A stretch of DNA of 64,000 bases from Chlorocebus sabaeus (taxonomy: Eukaryota; Chordata; Mammalia; Primates; Cercopithecidae). The stretch is from assembly GCF_047675955.1 (NCBI RefSeq), contig NW_027328074.1:1-64000 (forward strand). The letters run 5' to 3'. This document shows positions 1-11,765 of the stretch, one piece after another (the first letter of the stretch is position 1; each line of letters begins with the position of its first letter). Below the pieces are notes generated by a model, which saw only the letters and a program-made list of their open reading frames with translations, did not search any database and had not been told where the DNA came from. A program made the translations under genes and the position numbers.

Positions 1-920
1 GGTCTGGAGTGGTTTGAGCCGGTCAAAACCGGTTTCAGCCAGTCAAACTGGATTGAGGCAGTCAAAACCGGTTTGAACCTGTCTGGTCTTGTTTGAGCCG
101 GTCAAAACCGGTTTGTGGCCCAGTTTTAGGCGGTCTGGGATGGTCTGGTCTGGTTGGATCTGATTTTAGCTGGTCTTGACCACTCTGGTTCGTTTTAATA
201 CGGTCTCATCCGGTGAAAACCGCTTTCAGCTGGTCTGGTGTGGTTTGAGCAGGTCAAAACGGATTGACCCAGTCAAAACGGTTTCACCCGGTCAAAACCG
301 GTTTCAGCCGGTCTGGTCTGGTTTGAGCCGGTCTGCTCTGGTTTGAGCCGGTCAAAACAGGTTCGAGCCAATCAAAACTGGTTTGAGCTTGTTTGGACTC
401 GTTGAAGCCAGTGAAAACCGATTCGAGCCTGTATGAGCCCGTCTGGTCCGGTTTGATCTGGTCTAATCAGGTCTAAACCGGTTTGGGCCGTTGAAACCAG
501 TTTTAGCCGGTCTGGAGTGGTTTGAGCTGGTCAAAACCGGTTTGAGCCGGTCTGGTCTGGTTTCATCCGGTCAAAACCGCTTTGTGGCCCGCTTTCAGCT
601 TGTCTGGCCGTTCTGGTCCTGTTTGATCCGCTTTCAGCTGATCTGGGCCGGTAGAGTCTGGTTTGATCCGGTCAAAAACCACTTTCAGCCGGTCAAAACC
701 GGTTTGAGCCGGTCTGGTCTGGTTTGAACCGGTCAAAACCGGTTTGTGTCCCAGTTTTAGGCAGTCTGGGCCGGTCGGGTATGCTTTGATCCGATTTTAG
801 CCTGTCTGGGCCGGTCTGATTCGGTTTGATCCGGTCTCATCGGGTCAAACCCGGTTTTAGCTGGTCAAAAACCGGTTTCAACCGGTGTGGTGTGGTTTGA
901 GCCGGTCAAAACTGGTTCGA
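1..920. repeat. Family A satellite, block A1 (part before the Alu)
   Basis: The sequence is a continuous run of 10-bp words starting GGT and ending CC, arranged mainly as GGTTTGAGCCGGTCAAAACC and GGTTTGAGCCGGTCTGGTCT. All copies point the same way (head to tail). The perfect palindrome AAACCGGTTT is formed repeatedly where a GGTCAAAACC word meets a GGTTT word. Copies differ mainly at the CpG (CCGG, CTGG or CCAG). No gene is present; the short open frame at 491-727 only translates the repeat. The block continues after the Alu insertion. Confidence 0.95.
908..920 (+). repeat. Target-site duplication, 5' copy
   Basis: AAAACTGGTTCGA occurs just before the Alu and again directly after its A tail (1228-1240). 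It is family A sequence, so the Alu landed inside the array. The bottom-strand nick implied by TC/AAAA resembles the L1 endonuclease preference TTTT/AA. Two extra A residues (921-922) lie between this copy and the Alu's first G. Confidence 0.85.
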
Positions 921-922
921 AA

Positions 923-1227
923 GGCCGGGCGCGGTGGCTCAAGCCTATAATCCCAGCACTTAGGGAGGCCGAGATGGGCGGATCACGAGGTCAGGTGATC
1001 GAGACCATCCTGGCTAACACGGTGAAACCCCGTCTCTACTAAAAATACAAAAAAAAAAAAACTAGCCGGGCGAGGTGGCGGGCGCCTGTAGTCCCAGCTA
1101 CTCGGGAGGCTGAGGCAGGAGAATTGTGTGAACCCGGGAGGCGGAGCTTGCAGTGAGCTGAGATCCGGTCACTGCACTCCAGCCCGGGCTACAGAGCAAG
1201 TCTCCGTCTCAAAAAAAAAAAAAAAAA
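923..1227 (+). mobile_element. Full-length AluY, Old World monkey (AluYR-like) type
   Basis: A complete dimeric Alu SINE: it starts GGCCGGGCGCGG, has a left arm, a middle A-rich linker (about 1041-1061), a right arm from about 1063, and an A tail from 1211. Alus are non-autonomous retrotransposons copied by L1 machinery. Three positions point to the macaque/baboon AluYR-type lineage rather than human AluY: CTCAAGCC at 939-945, GCCGGGCGAGGTGG in the right arm, and GAGATCCGGTCACTGC at about 1159-1174 (human AluY has GAGATCGCGCCACTGC). By eye it carries roughly ten private changes, so it is fairly young but not brand new. The subfamily is from memory of consensus sequences and needs alignment. 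It is the only interspersed repeat I see in 64 kb. Confidence 0.93.
935..1005 (+). promoter_or_regulatory. Internal RNA polymerase III promoter of the Alu (A and B boxes)
   Basis: The A box lies at 935-945 (TGGCTCAAGCC) and the B box at 997-1005 (GATCGAGAC), the usual spacing for an Alu left arm. The B box core is intact; the A box carries the lineage CAAG variant. The promoter is structurally preserved, but nothing here shows whether it is active inside a satellite array. Confidence 0.7.
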
Positions 1228-1240
1228 AAAACTGGTTCGA
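1228..1240 (+). repeat. Target-site duplication, 3' copy
   Basis: AAAACTGGTTCGA repeats the 5' copy at 908-920, although its first As merge with the Alu A tail so the left edge is ambiguous. Family A sequence resumes directly with GCCGTTCAAAACC. A paralogous site without an Alu is present at about 1852-1864 (AAAACCGGTTCGA followed by GCCGTTC). Confidence 0.85.
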
Positions 1241-4200
1241 GCCGTTCAAAACCGGTATCTGCCAATCAAAACTGGATTGAACGGGTCTGGTCTGGTTTGA
1301 GCTGGTCTAATTAGGTCAAAACCGCTTTAAGCTGGTAAAAACCGGTTTTACCCGGTCTGGAGTGGTTTGAGCCTGTCAAAACCGGTTTCAGCTGGTCAAA
1401 ACCGAACTGAGGGAGTCAAAACCGTTTTGAACCGGTCTGGTCTGGTTTGATCTGGTCAAAACCGGCTCAGATCGGTCAAAACTGGTTTGAGCCTGTCTGG
1501 TCTGGTTTCAGGCGGTCAAAACCGCTTTGTGGCCCGCTTTCAGCCGGTCTGGGCCGGTCTGGTCCTGCTTGATCCGCTTTCAGCTCATCTGGGCCGTTAG
1601 AGTCTGGTTTGATCCGGTCAAAAACGCTTTGAGCCGGTCAAAACCGGTTTGAGCCGCTCTGGTCTGGTTTGAACCAGTCAAAACCGGTTTGTGTCCCAGT
1701 TTTAGGCAGTCTGGGCCAGTCGGGTACGGTTTAATCCGATTTTAGCCGGTCTGGGCTGGTCTGATTCGGTTTGATCCAGTCTCATCTGGTCAAACCCGGT
1801 TTTAGCCAGTCAAAACGGATTTCAGCCAGTGTGGTGTGGTTTGAGCCGGTCAAAACCGGTTCGAGCCGTTCAAAACCGGTTTGTGCTGGTCAAAACCGGA
1901 TTGAACCGGTCTGTTCTGGTTTGAGCTGGTCTAGTCTTTAAAAACCGGTTTAAGCCGCTGAAAACCGGTTTTACCCGGTCTGGAGTGGTTTGAGCCAGTC
2001 AAAACCGGTTTCAGCTGGTCAAAACCGGATTGAGGCAGTCAAAACCGGTTTGAACCGTTCTTGTCATCTGGCAAAAACCGGTTTGAGCCGTTCTGGACCA
2101 GTTTGAGCCACCCTGGTGTGGTTTGCGCCGTTCTAAACCGGCTCAGGCCGGTCAAAACCGGTTTGAGCCTGTCTGGTCTGGTTTCAGCTGGTCTAATCAG
2201 GTCAAAACCGGTATAAAGCGCTGAAAACCGCTTTTACCTGGTCTGGAGTGGTTTGAGCCGGTCAAAACCGGTTTCAGCCAGTCAAAACCGGATTGAGGCA
2301 GTGAAAACTGGTTTGAACCGGTCTGGTCTGGTTTGAGCAGGTCAAAACCGGCTCAGGTCGGTCAAAACCGGTTTGAGCCGGTCTGGTCTGGTTTGCACCG
2401 GTCAAAACCGGTTTGTGGCCCAGTTTTAGGTGGTCTGGGCCGGTCTGGTCCTGTTTGATCCGATTTTAGCTTGTCTGGGCCGGTCTGATTCGGTTTGATC
2501 TGGTCCCATCCGGTCAAAACTGGTTATAGCCAGTCAAAACCGGTTTCAGCCGGTCTGGTGTGGTTTTAGCAGGTCAAAGCCGGTTTGAGGCGGTCAAAAC
2601 CGGTTTGAACCGGTCTGGTCTGGTTTGAGTCGGTCTGGTCTGGTTTGCGCCGGTCAAAACCGGCTCAGGTCAGTCACAACCGGTTTGAGCCAGACTGGTC
2701 TGGTTTGCCCCAGTCAAAACCGTTTTGTGGCCCAGTTTTAGGCGGTCCGGGCCGGTCTGGTCCGGTTTGATCTGATTTTAGCCGTTCTGGGCCGGTCTGA
2801 TTCGGGTTGATCCGGTCTCATCTGGTCAAAACCGGTTTTAGCCAGTCAAAACCGGTTTCAGCCGGTCTGGTGTGGTTTGAGCAGGTCAAAACCGGTTTGA
2901 GCGGGTCTGGTCTGGTTTGTCTGGTTTGAGCTGGTCAAAACCGGTTCGAGCCGGTCAAAACCGGATTGAGCCGGTTTGGTCTTGTTGAAGTCAGTCGAAA
3001 CCAATTTGAGCCTGTCTGAGCCGGTCTGGTCCGGTTTGACCCGCTGTAATCCAGTCAAAACCAGTTTGGGCCGTTGAAAACCGGTTTTAGCCAGTCTGGA
3101 GTGGTTTGAGCTGGTCAAAACCGGTTTGAGCCGGTCAAAACCGGATTGACCCCTGTCAAAACCGATTTGAAACTGTCTGGTTTGGTTTGAGATGGTCAAA
3201 ACCTGTTTGAGCCGGTCTGTCCCAGTTTTAGACGGTCTGTGCCGCTCTCATCTGGTTTGATCCAGTTTCAACTGGTCTGGGCCTGTCTGGTCCGGTTTGA
3301 TCTGGTGTGAGCCAGTCTGGTCCGGTTTGATCCGTTGTCATCCGGTCAAAACCGGTTTGAGCCGCTCTGGTCCGGATTGAGCCTGTCTGGTCTGGTTTGA
3401 GCCGGTCTAAAACCGGCTCAGGCCGGTCAAAACTAGTTTGAGCCAGTCTGGTCTGGTTTGAGCCGGTCTAAAACCGGTTTGTTGCCCGATTTCAGCCGGT
3501 CTGGCCCGGTCTGCTCCGGTTTGATCTGGTTTCAGCTGGTCTGGGCCGGTTGAGTCCGGTTTGATCCAGTCAAAAACGCTTTGAGCCGGTCAAAACCGGT
3601 TTGAGCCGGTCTGGTCTGGTTTGAGCCAGTCTGCTCTGGCTTGAGCCGGTCAAACACCGGTTCGAGCCGGTCAAAACGTTTTGAGCCGGTCTGGTCTGGT
3701 TTGAACTGGTCAAAACCGGTTTCTGGCCCAGTTTTAAGCGGTCTGGGCCGGTCTGGGTCCGGTTTGATCCGATTGTAGCCGGTCTGGGCCTGTCTGATTC
3801 GGTTTGATCCGGTGTCATCCGGTCAAAACCGGTTTTAGCCGGTCAAAACCGGTTTCAGCCCGTCTGTTTTGGTTTGAGCAGTTCAAAACCAGTTTGACCC
3901 GGTCAAAAACAGGTTTGAGCCGGTCTGGTCTGGTTTGAGCGGTCTGGTCTGGTTTGAGCGGTCAAAACCGGTTCGAGCCAATGAAAACCGGTTTGATCCG
4001 GTTTGGTCTGGTTGAAGCCAGTCAAAACCGATTTGAGCCTATCTGAGCCGGTCTGGTCCGGTTTGATCCGGTCTAATCAGCTCAAAACTGGTTTCAGCCA
4101 GTGAAAACCGGTTTTAGCTGGTCTGGAGTGGTTTGAGCTGGTCAAAACCGGATTGAGCCAGTCAAAACAGGTTTGAACCGGTCTGGTCTGGTTTGAGCCA

Positions 4201-6340
4201 GTCAAAACCGGTTTGAGCCGGTCTGGCCCGGTTTTAGCCAATCAGGGCCGTCTGGTCCGGTTTGATCCGGTTTCAGCCGGTCCGGGCCTGTCTGGTACGG
4301 TTTGATCCAGTGTGAGCCGGTCTGGTCCGGTTTGATCCGTTGTCATCTGGTAAAAACCGGTTTGAGCCGCTCTGGTCCGGTTTGAGCCGCTCTGGTGTGG
4401 TTTGCGCCGTTCTAAATCGGCTCAGGCCGGTCAAAACCGGTTTGAGCCGGTCTGGTCTGGTTTCAGCTGGTGAAAACCGCTTTGTGGCCCGCTTTCAGCC
4501 GGTCTGGGCCGGTCTGGTCCTTTTTGATCCGGTTTCAGGTTGTCTGTGCCGGCCGAGTCTCGTTTGATCCGGTCAAAAACCGCTTTGAGCCAGTCAAAAC
4601 CAGTTTGAGCCGGTCTGGTATGGTTTTGAGCCGGTGAAAACTGGCTCAGGTCAGTCAAAATCAGTTTGAGCCAGTCTGGCCTGGTTTGAACCGGTCAAAA
4701 CCGATTTGTGGCCTAGTTTTAGGCAGTCTGGGCGAGTCGGGTACGGTTTCATCGCATTTTAGCCGGTCTGGGCTGGTCTGATTCGGTTTGATCCGTTCTC
4801 ATCCGGTCAAACCCGGTTTTAGCTGGTCAAAACCGCTCTCAGCCGGTCTGGTGTGGCTTGAGCCAATCAAAACCGGTTTGAGCCGGTCAAAACCGGTTCC
4901 AGCCGTTCAAAACCGGTTTGTGCCGATCAAAGCCGGATTGATCCGATCTGGTCTTGTTTGAGCTGGTCTAATCAGGTCAAAACCGGTTTAAGCCGGTAAA
5001 AAACCGGTTTTACCCGGGGTCTGGAGTGGTTTGAGCTGGTCAAAACCGGTTTCAGCTGGTCAAAACCGAATTGAGGCAGTCAAAACCGGTTTTCAACCGT
5101 TCTGGTCTGGTTTGAGCCGGTCAAAACCGCTTTGTGGCCCGCTTTCAGCTGGTCTGGGCCAGTCTGGTCCTGTTTGATCCGCTTTCAGCTGATCTGGGAC
5201 GGTAGAGTCTGGTTTGATCCTGTCAAAATCACTTTGAGCCGGTCAAAACCGCTTTGAACCGGTCAAAACCCGTTTGAGCCGGTCTGGTCTGGTTTGAACC
5301 GGTCAAAACCGGTTTGTGGCCCAGTTTTAGCTAGTCTGGACCGGTCTGGTACGGTTTGTTCCAATTTTAGACTGTCTGGGCCGGTCTGATTCGGTTTGAT
5401 CCGGTCTCATCTGGTCAAACCCGGTTTTAGCCGGTCAAAAACCATTTCCAGCCCGTCTGGTGTGGTTTGAGCCGGACAAAACTGGTTTGAGCCGGTCTGG
5501 TCTGGTTTGGAGCCGGTATGGTCTGGTTTGAGCTGGTCAATACCGGATTGAACCGGTCTGGTCTGGTTTTAGCTGGTCAAAACCGGTTTGAGCCAGTCTG
5601 GTCTTGCTTGAGCTGGTGAAAACCTGATTGAGCCGGATCAGCCCAGTTTTAGCCTGTCTCGGTCGGTCTGGTTTGGTTTGAGCCGCTTTGAGCCGGTTTG
5701 TGCCGGTCTGGTCCGGTATGATCCGGTTGAGAAGGTCTGGTCCTGTTTTGATCCGGTGTCATCCGGTCAAAACTGCTTTGAGCCAGTCTGTTCTGGTTTG
5801 AGCCATTCAAAACAGGTTTGTGGCCCGGTTTTAGCCAGTCTGTGCGGGTCTGGTCCTGTTTGATCTGGTTTCACCTGGTCTGGGTCAGTTGAGTCCGGTT
5901 TGATCCGGTAAAAACCCTTTGAGCCGGTCAAAACCGGTTTGAGCCGGTCTGGTCGGGTCTGAGCCGGTCTGGTATGGTTTGAGCCGGTCACAACCGGCTC
6001 AGGTCAGTCAAAAACGGTTTGAACCTGTCTGGTCTGATTTGAACCAGTGAAAAACAATTTGTGGCCCAGTTTTTATGCGGTCTGGGCCGGTCTGGTCCGT
6101 TATGATCCAATTTTAGCCGGTCTGGGCCGATCTGATTCGGTTTGATCCGGTCTCATCCGGTCAAATCCGGTTTCAGCCGGTCTGGTGTGGTTTGACCCGG
6201 TCTGGTCTGGTTTGAGCTGGTCTGGACTGGTTTGAGCCAGTCAAAAGAGGTTCAAGCTGGTCTGGTCTGGTTTGAGCCGTTCAAAATAGGTTGAGCCGGT
6301 TTGGCCCGGTTTTATATGGTCTGGGCTGGTCTGGTCCCGT

Positions 6341-8690
6341 TTGATCCGGTTTGAGCCTGTCTGGTCTGGTTTGCTCCGGCTTCAGCTGTTCTGGGCTGGT
6401 CTGGTGCGGTTACATCCAGTTTTAGCCAGTCTGGTCCAGTTTTATCCTGTCTCATATGGTCAAAACCGGTTTGAGCCAGTCTCTTCTGGTTTCAGCCTGT
6501 CAAAACCGGTTTTGAGCCAGTGTAGTCTGGTTTGAGCCGGTCTGTTCTGGTTTGAGCCGGTCAAAACCTGATTGAGACGGTTTGGCCCGGTTTTAGCCTG
6601 TCTGGGCCTGTCTGGTTCGGTTTGAGCTGGTTTCAGTCGGTTTGTGCCGCTCTGGTCCGGTATGATCAGTTTGAGAAGGTCTGGTCCGTTTGATCCGGTC
6701 TAATCCGATCAAAACCGGTTTGAATCGGACAGGTCTGGTTTGAGCCAGTCAAAACAGGTTCAAGCCGGTCTCGACTGGTTTGAGCCGGTCAAAATATGTT
6801 TGATCCAGTTTGGCCCGGTTTTATGCAGTCTGGGCTGGTCTGGTCCCATTTGATGCGGTTTAAAGCCGGACTGGTCTGGTTTCAGCTGGTCAAAACCGGT
6901 TTCAGCCAGTCAAAACTGGTTTGAGCCAGTCTGGTCTGGTTTGAGCCAGTCAAAATAGGTTTGAGCCGCTTTGACCCGGTTTTAGGTGGTCTGGTCTGTT
7001 CTGGTCCGGTTAGATCCGGTTTTAGCCTGTCTGGGCCCGTCTTGCCGGTTCTATCCGGTCTCATATGGTCAAGATCGGTTTCAGCCGGTCAAAACCGGTT
7101 TGAGCCGGTCTGGACTTGTTTGAGCAAATCTGGTCTTGTTTGAGCCGGTCAAAATCTGATTGAGCCGGTTGGCCTGGTTTTAGCCTCTCTGGGTCGGTCT
7201 GGTTCGGTTTGAGCTGGTTTGAGCCAGTTTGTGCCGGCCTGGTCTGGTATGATCCGGTTTGAGAAGGTCTGGTCCGGTTTGATCCGGTCTCATCCGGTCA
7301 AAACTGCTTTGAGCCGGTCTGGTCTGGTTTCAGGCTGCTCAAAACCGGTTTGTGGCCTGGTTTTAGCTGGTCTGTGCGGGTCTGGTCCTGTTTGATCCGG
7401 TTTCACCTGGTCTGGGCCAGTTGAGTCTGGTTTCATCTGGTAAAAACTGCTTTGAGCCGGTCAAAACCGGTTTTGAGCCGGTCTGGTCTGATTTGAGCCA
7501 GTCTGGTCTTGTTTGAGCCGGTCCAAACCGGCTCAGGTCGGTCAAAAACGGTTTGAACGTTTCTGTTCTGATTTGAACCGGTCAAAACCGGTTTGTGGCC
7601 CAGTTTTAGGTGGTCTGGGCCGGTCTGGTCCGGTATGATCCGATTTTAGCCGGTCTGGGCCGATCTGATTCGGTTTGATTTGGTCTCTTCTGGTCCAAAC
7701 CGGTTTTAGCCGGTCAAAACGGGTTTCAGCCGGTCTGGTGTGGTTTGAGCAGGTCAAAACCGGTTTGAGCCGGTCTGGTCTGATTTGAGTCGGTCAGGTC
7801 TGGTTTGAGCCGGTCAAAACAGGTTCAAGCCGGTCTGGTCTGGTTTGAGCTGGTCAAAATAGGTTTCAGCCAGTTTGGCCCGGTTTTATGTGGTCTGGGC
7901 CGGTCTGGGCCCGTATGATCCGGTTTGAGCCGCTCTGGTCTGGTTTGCTCCGGCTTCACCTGTTCTGGGCCGGTCTGCTGCGGTTTCATCCAGTTTTAGC
8001 CAGTCTGGTCCAGTTTTATCCTGTCTTATACGGTCAAAACCGGTTTGAGCCAGTCTCTTCTGGTTTCAGCCTGTCAAAACCGGATTGAGCCAGTGTGGTC
8101 TGGTTTGAGCTGGTCTGGTCTGGTTTGAGCTGGTCAAAACCTGATTGAGCCGTTTGGCCCGGTTTTAGCCTGTCTGGGCCAGTCTGGTTCGGTTTGACCT
8201 GGTTTCAGTCGGTTTGCGCCGGTCTGGTCCGGTATGATCCGGTTTGAGAAGGTCTGGTCTGGTTTGATCCGGTCTAATCCAATCAAAACCGGTTTGAGCC
8301 GGTCAGGTCTGGTTTAGGCCGGTCAAAACAGGTTCAAGCCGGTCTGGTCTGGTTTGAGCCGGTCAAACTAGGTTGGAGCCGATTTGGCCCGGTTTTATGT
8401 GGTCTGGGCCGGTCTGGTCCCGTTTGATCCAGTTTGAGCCAGTCTGGTGTGGTTTGAGCCAGTCAAAACCGGTTTCAGATGGTCAAAACCGGTTTGAGCC
8501 GGTCTGGTCTGGTTTGAGCCGGTCAAAATAGGTGTGAGCCGGTTTGGCATGGTTTTAGACGATCTGGGCCGTTCTGGTCCGGTTAGATCCGGTTTTAGCC
8601 TGTCTGGGCCCGTCTGGTACAGTTTGGTCCGGTCTCATATGGTCAAAATCGGTTTCAGCCGGTCAAAACCGGTTTGAGGCGGTCTGGTGT
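6341..8690. repeat. Higher-order repeat pair in A1, period about 1573 bp
   Basis: The stretch 6341-7115 is repeated at about 7913-8690. Shared rare landmarks keep a constant offset: TTTGCTCCGGCTTCA (about 6370 and 7944), GGTTTGAGAAGGTCTGG-type words (about 6668 and 8240), and CTGGTCCGGTTAGATCC (7001 and 8574). The constant 1572-1574 bp offset implies duplication of a large unit followed by point mutation. Confidence 0.75.
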
Positions 8691-9080
8691 GGTTTGAGAG
8701 GGTCAAAACCAGTTTGAGCCAGTCAAAACCGGTTCGAGGCGTTCAAAATCGGTTTGAGCCGGTCAAAATCAGATTGAGGCAGTCAAAACCGGTTTGAACC
8801 GGTCTGGTCTGGTTTGAGCCGGTCAAAACCTGTTTGAGCCAGTCTGGCCCGGTTTAAGCCGGTCTGGGCCAGTCTGGTCCGGTTTGATCCGGTTTCAGCT
8901 GGTCTGGGCCTGTCTGGTCCGGTTTGATCCGGTGTGAATCGGTCTGGTCCGGTTTGATCCGGTGTCATCCGGTCAAAACCGGTTTGAGCCTTTCTGGTCC
9001 AGTTTGAGACGGTCTGGTCTGGTTTCAGCCGGTCAAAACCGGTTAGAGCCGGTCTGGTCTGGTTTGAGCCGGTCAAAACC

Positions 9081-11765
9081 GGTTTGTGGCCCGGTTTTAG
9101 CCGGTCTGTGCCGGTCTGGTCTTGTTTGATCTGGTTTCCGCCGGTCTGGGCCTGTCTCGTCTGGTTTGATCCAGTGTGAGCCGGTCTGGTCCGTTTTGAT
9201 CCGGTGTCGTCCGGTCAAAACCAGTTTGAGCCGGTCTGGTCCAGTTTGAGACGCACTGGTCTGGTTTGAGCCGGACTAAACCGTCTCAGGCCGGTCAAAA
9301 CCGGTTTCAGCCAGTCCAATCTGGTATGAGCCGGTCAAAACCGGTTTGTGGCCCGGTTTCTGCCAGTCTGGGCCGGTCTGCTTAGGTTTGATCCGGTTTC
9401 AGCTGGTCTGGGCCGGTCGAGTCCGGTTTGATCTGGTCAAAACCGCTTTTAGCAGGTCAAAACCGGTTTGAGCCGGACTGGTGTGGTTTGATCCGGTCAA
9501 TATAGGTTTGAGACAGTTTGCCCTGGTTTTAGGCGGTCTGGACACTTCTGGTCCGGTTTGATCTGGTTTTAGCTGGTCTGGGACCGTCTGGTCCGGTTTG
9601 ATCCGGTCTCATATGGTCAAAATCGGTTTCAGTCGGTCAAAACCGGTTTGAGCCGGTCTGGTGTGGTTTCAGTCAGTCAAAACTGGTTTGAGCCGGTCTG
9701 GTGTGTTTTGAGACAGTCAAAACCGGTTTGAGCCGCCTGCTCTGGTTTGAGCCGGTCAAAATAGGTTTGAGCTGGTTTGGCCCGGTTTTAGGCGGTCTGG
9801 GCCGGTCTGGTCTGGTTTGATCCGATTTTAGCCGGTCTTGGCCGCTCTGGTTCGTTATAATACGGTCTCATCCGGTGAAAACCTATTTCAACCGGTCTGG
9901 TGTGGTTTGAGCAGGTCAAAACCGGTTTGACCCGGTCAAAACCGGTTTGATCCGGTCTGGTCTGGTTTGAGACTGTCTGGTCTTGTTTGAGCCGGTCAAA
10001 ACTGTTTCGAGCCAGTCAAAACCGGTTTGAGATGGTTTGGTCTGTTTGAAGCCAGTCAAAACCGATTTGAGCCTGTTTGAGCTGGTCTGGTCCGGTCAAA
10101 ATCAGTTTCAGCCGGTCTGGTCTGGTTTGAGCCAGTCTGCTCTGGTTTGAGCCGGTCAAAACCGGTTTGAGCTGGTCAAAACCGGTTTGAGCCGGTCTGG
10201 TCTCGTTTGAACCGGTCAAATCTGGTTTGTGGCCCAGTTTTAGGCGGTCTGGGCCAGTCTGGTCTGCTTTGATCCGATTTTAGCTGGTCTGGGCCAGCCT
10301 GATTCGGTTTGATCCGGTCTCATCCGGTCAAAACCGGTTTTAGCCGGTCAAAACCGGTTTCAGCCGGTCTGGTGTGGTTTGAGCAGTTCAAAACCGGTTT
10401 GACCCGGTCAAAACAGGTTTGAGCCAGTCTGGTCTGGTTTGAGATGGTCTGGACTGGTTTCAGCCAGTCAAAACCGGTTCGAGCCGGTCAAAACCGGTTT
10501 GAGCCCCGGTTCGAGCCGGTCAAAACCGGATTGAGCCGGTTTGTTCTGGTTGAAGACAGTGAAACCGATTCAAGCCTGTCTGAGCCGGTCTGGTCCAGTT
10601 TGATCCGGTCTAATCAGGTCACAACCGGCTTGAGCCGGAGGAAACCGGTTTTTAGTTGATCTGGAGTTGTTTGAGACGTTCAAAACCGGATTGAGCCATT
10701 CAAAACCGGTTTGAACCGGTCTGGTCTGGTTTGAGCTGGTCAAAACCGGTTAGAGCCGGTCTTGTCTGGTTTGATCCAGTCAAAACCGGTTTGTGGCCCG
10801 GTTTTAGCCGGTCTTTGCCGGTCTGGTCTTGTTTGATCTGGTTTCCGCCGGTCTGGGCCTGTCTCATCTGATTTGATCCGGTGTGAGCTGGTCTGGTCCG
10901 GTTTGATCCGGTGTCATCCGGTCAAAACCGGTTTGAGCCGGTCTGGTCCAGTTTGAGATGCTCTGGTCTGGTTTGAGCCGGACCAAACCGTCTCAGGCCG
11001 GTCAAAACCGGTTTCAGCCAGTCCAATCTGGTATGAGCCTGCCAAAACCGGTTTGTGGCCCGGTTTCTGCCGGTCTGGGCCGATCTGCTCATGTTTGATC
11101 CGATTTCAGCTGGTCTGGGCCGGTCGAGTCCGGTTTGATCCGGTCAAAACCGCTTTTAGCAGGTCAAAACCGGTTTGAGCCGGACTGGTGTGGTTTGATC
11201 CAGTCAATACAGGTTTGAAATGGTTTGGCCTGGTTTTAGGCGGTCTGGGCACTTCTGGTCCAGTTTGATCTGGTTTTAGCTGGTCTGGGACCATCTGGTC
11301 CGGTTTGATCCGGTCTCATATGGTCAAAATCGTTTTCAGTCGGTCAAAACCGGTTTGAGCCGGTCTGGTGTGTTTTGAGACAGTCAAAACCGGTTTGAGC
11401 CGGCCTGCTCTGGTTTGAGCCAGTTAAAATAGGTTTGAGCCGGTTTGGCCCGGTTTTAGGCGGTCTGGGCCGGTCTGGTCCGGTTTGATCCGATTTTAGA
11501 CGGTCTTGGCCGCTCTGGTTCGTTATAATACAGTCTCATCTGGTGAAAACCGATTTCAACCGGTCTGATGTGGTTTGAGCAGGTCAAAACCGGTTTGACC
11601 CAGTCAAAACCGGTTTGAGCTGGTCTGGTCAGGTTTGAGCCTGTCTGGTCTGGTTTGAGCCGGTTAAAACCGGTTCGAGCCAGTCAAAACCGGTTTGAGC
11701 TGGTTTGGTCTGGTTGAAGCCAGTCAAAACCGATTTGAGCCTGTCTGAGCTGGTCTGGTCCGGTT
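9081..11765. repeat. Higher-order repeat pair in A1, period about 1.67-1.71 kb
   Basis: The stretch 9081-10090 matches 10788-11765. At the start the offset is 1707 bp (GGTTTGTGGCCCGG, then GGTTTCCGCCGG). By the rare word TTCGTTATAATAC (9851 and 11519) it is 1668 bp, because the first copy carries about 40 bp, two basic 20-bp units, that the second lacks. Loss or gain in whole basic units is typical of unequal exchange or slippage. Confidence 0.75.
10330..10341. promoter_or_regulatory. Representative GRHL/TFCP2-type palindrome in family A
   Basis: AAAACCGGTTTT is a perfect 12-bp palindrome formed at the boundary of a GGTCAAAACC word and a GGTTTTAGCC word. AAACCGGTTT is the recognised consensus of the Grainyhead-like/CP2 family (GRHL1-3, TFCP2, UBP1). 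The 10-bp core recurs several times per kilobase across family A; this entry marks one clean 12-bp copy. Binding is inferred from the motif only. A methylated central CpG could block or alter binding. Confidence 0.5.

Larger units (their letters stand above)
560..2010. repeat. Higher-order repeat pair in A1, period about 625 bp without the Alu
   Basis: A unit marked by GCCCGCTTTCAGC (587 and 1532), then GATCCGCTTTCAGCT, then a TCGGGTA variant of the TGTGGCCC/TGTGTCCC module, is present twice. The offset is about 945 bp, of which 320 bp is the Alu plus one target duplication, giving an original period of about 625 bp. More diverged relatives start at about 4487, 5137, 12351 and 15938. Confidence 0.75.

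Noticed and set aside
923..1240. Alu as a hint of a nearby host gene or exon
   Set aside because: Both sides are satellite sequence with no splice-like or unique DNA; the Alu is simply an insertion in the array.
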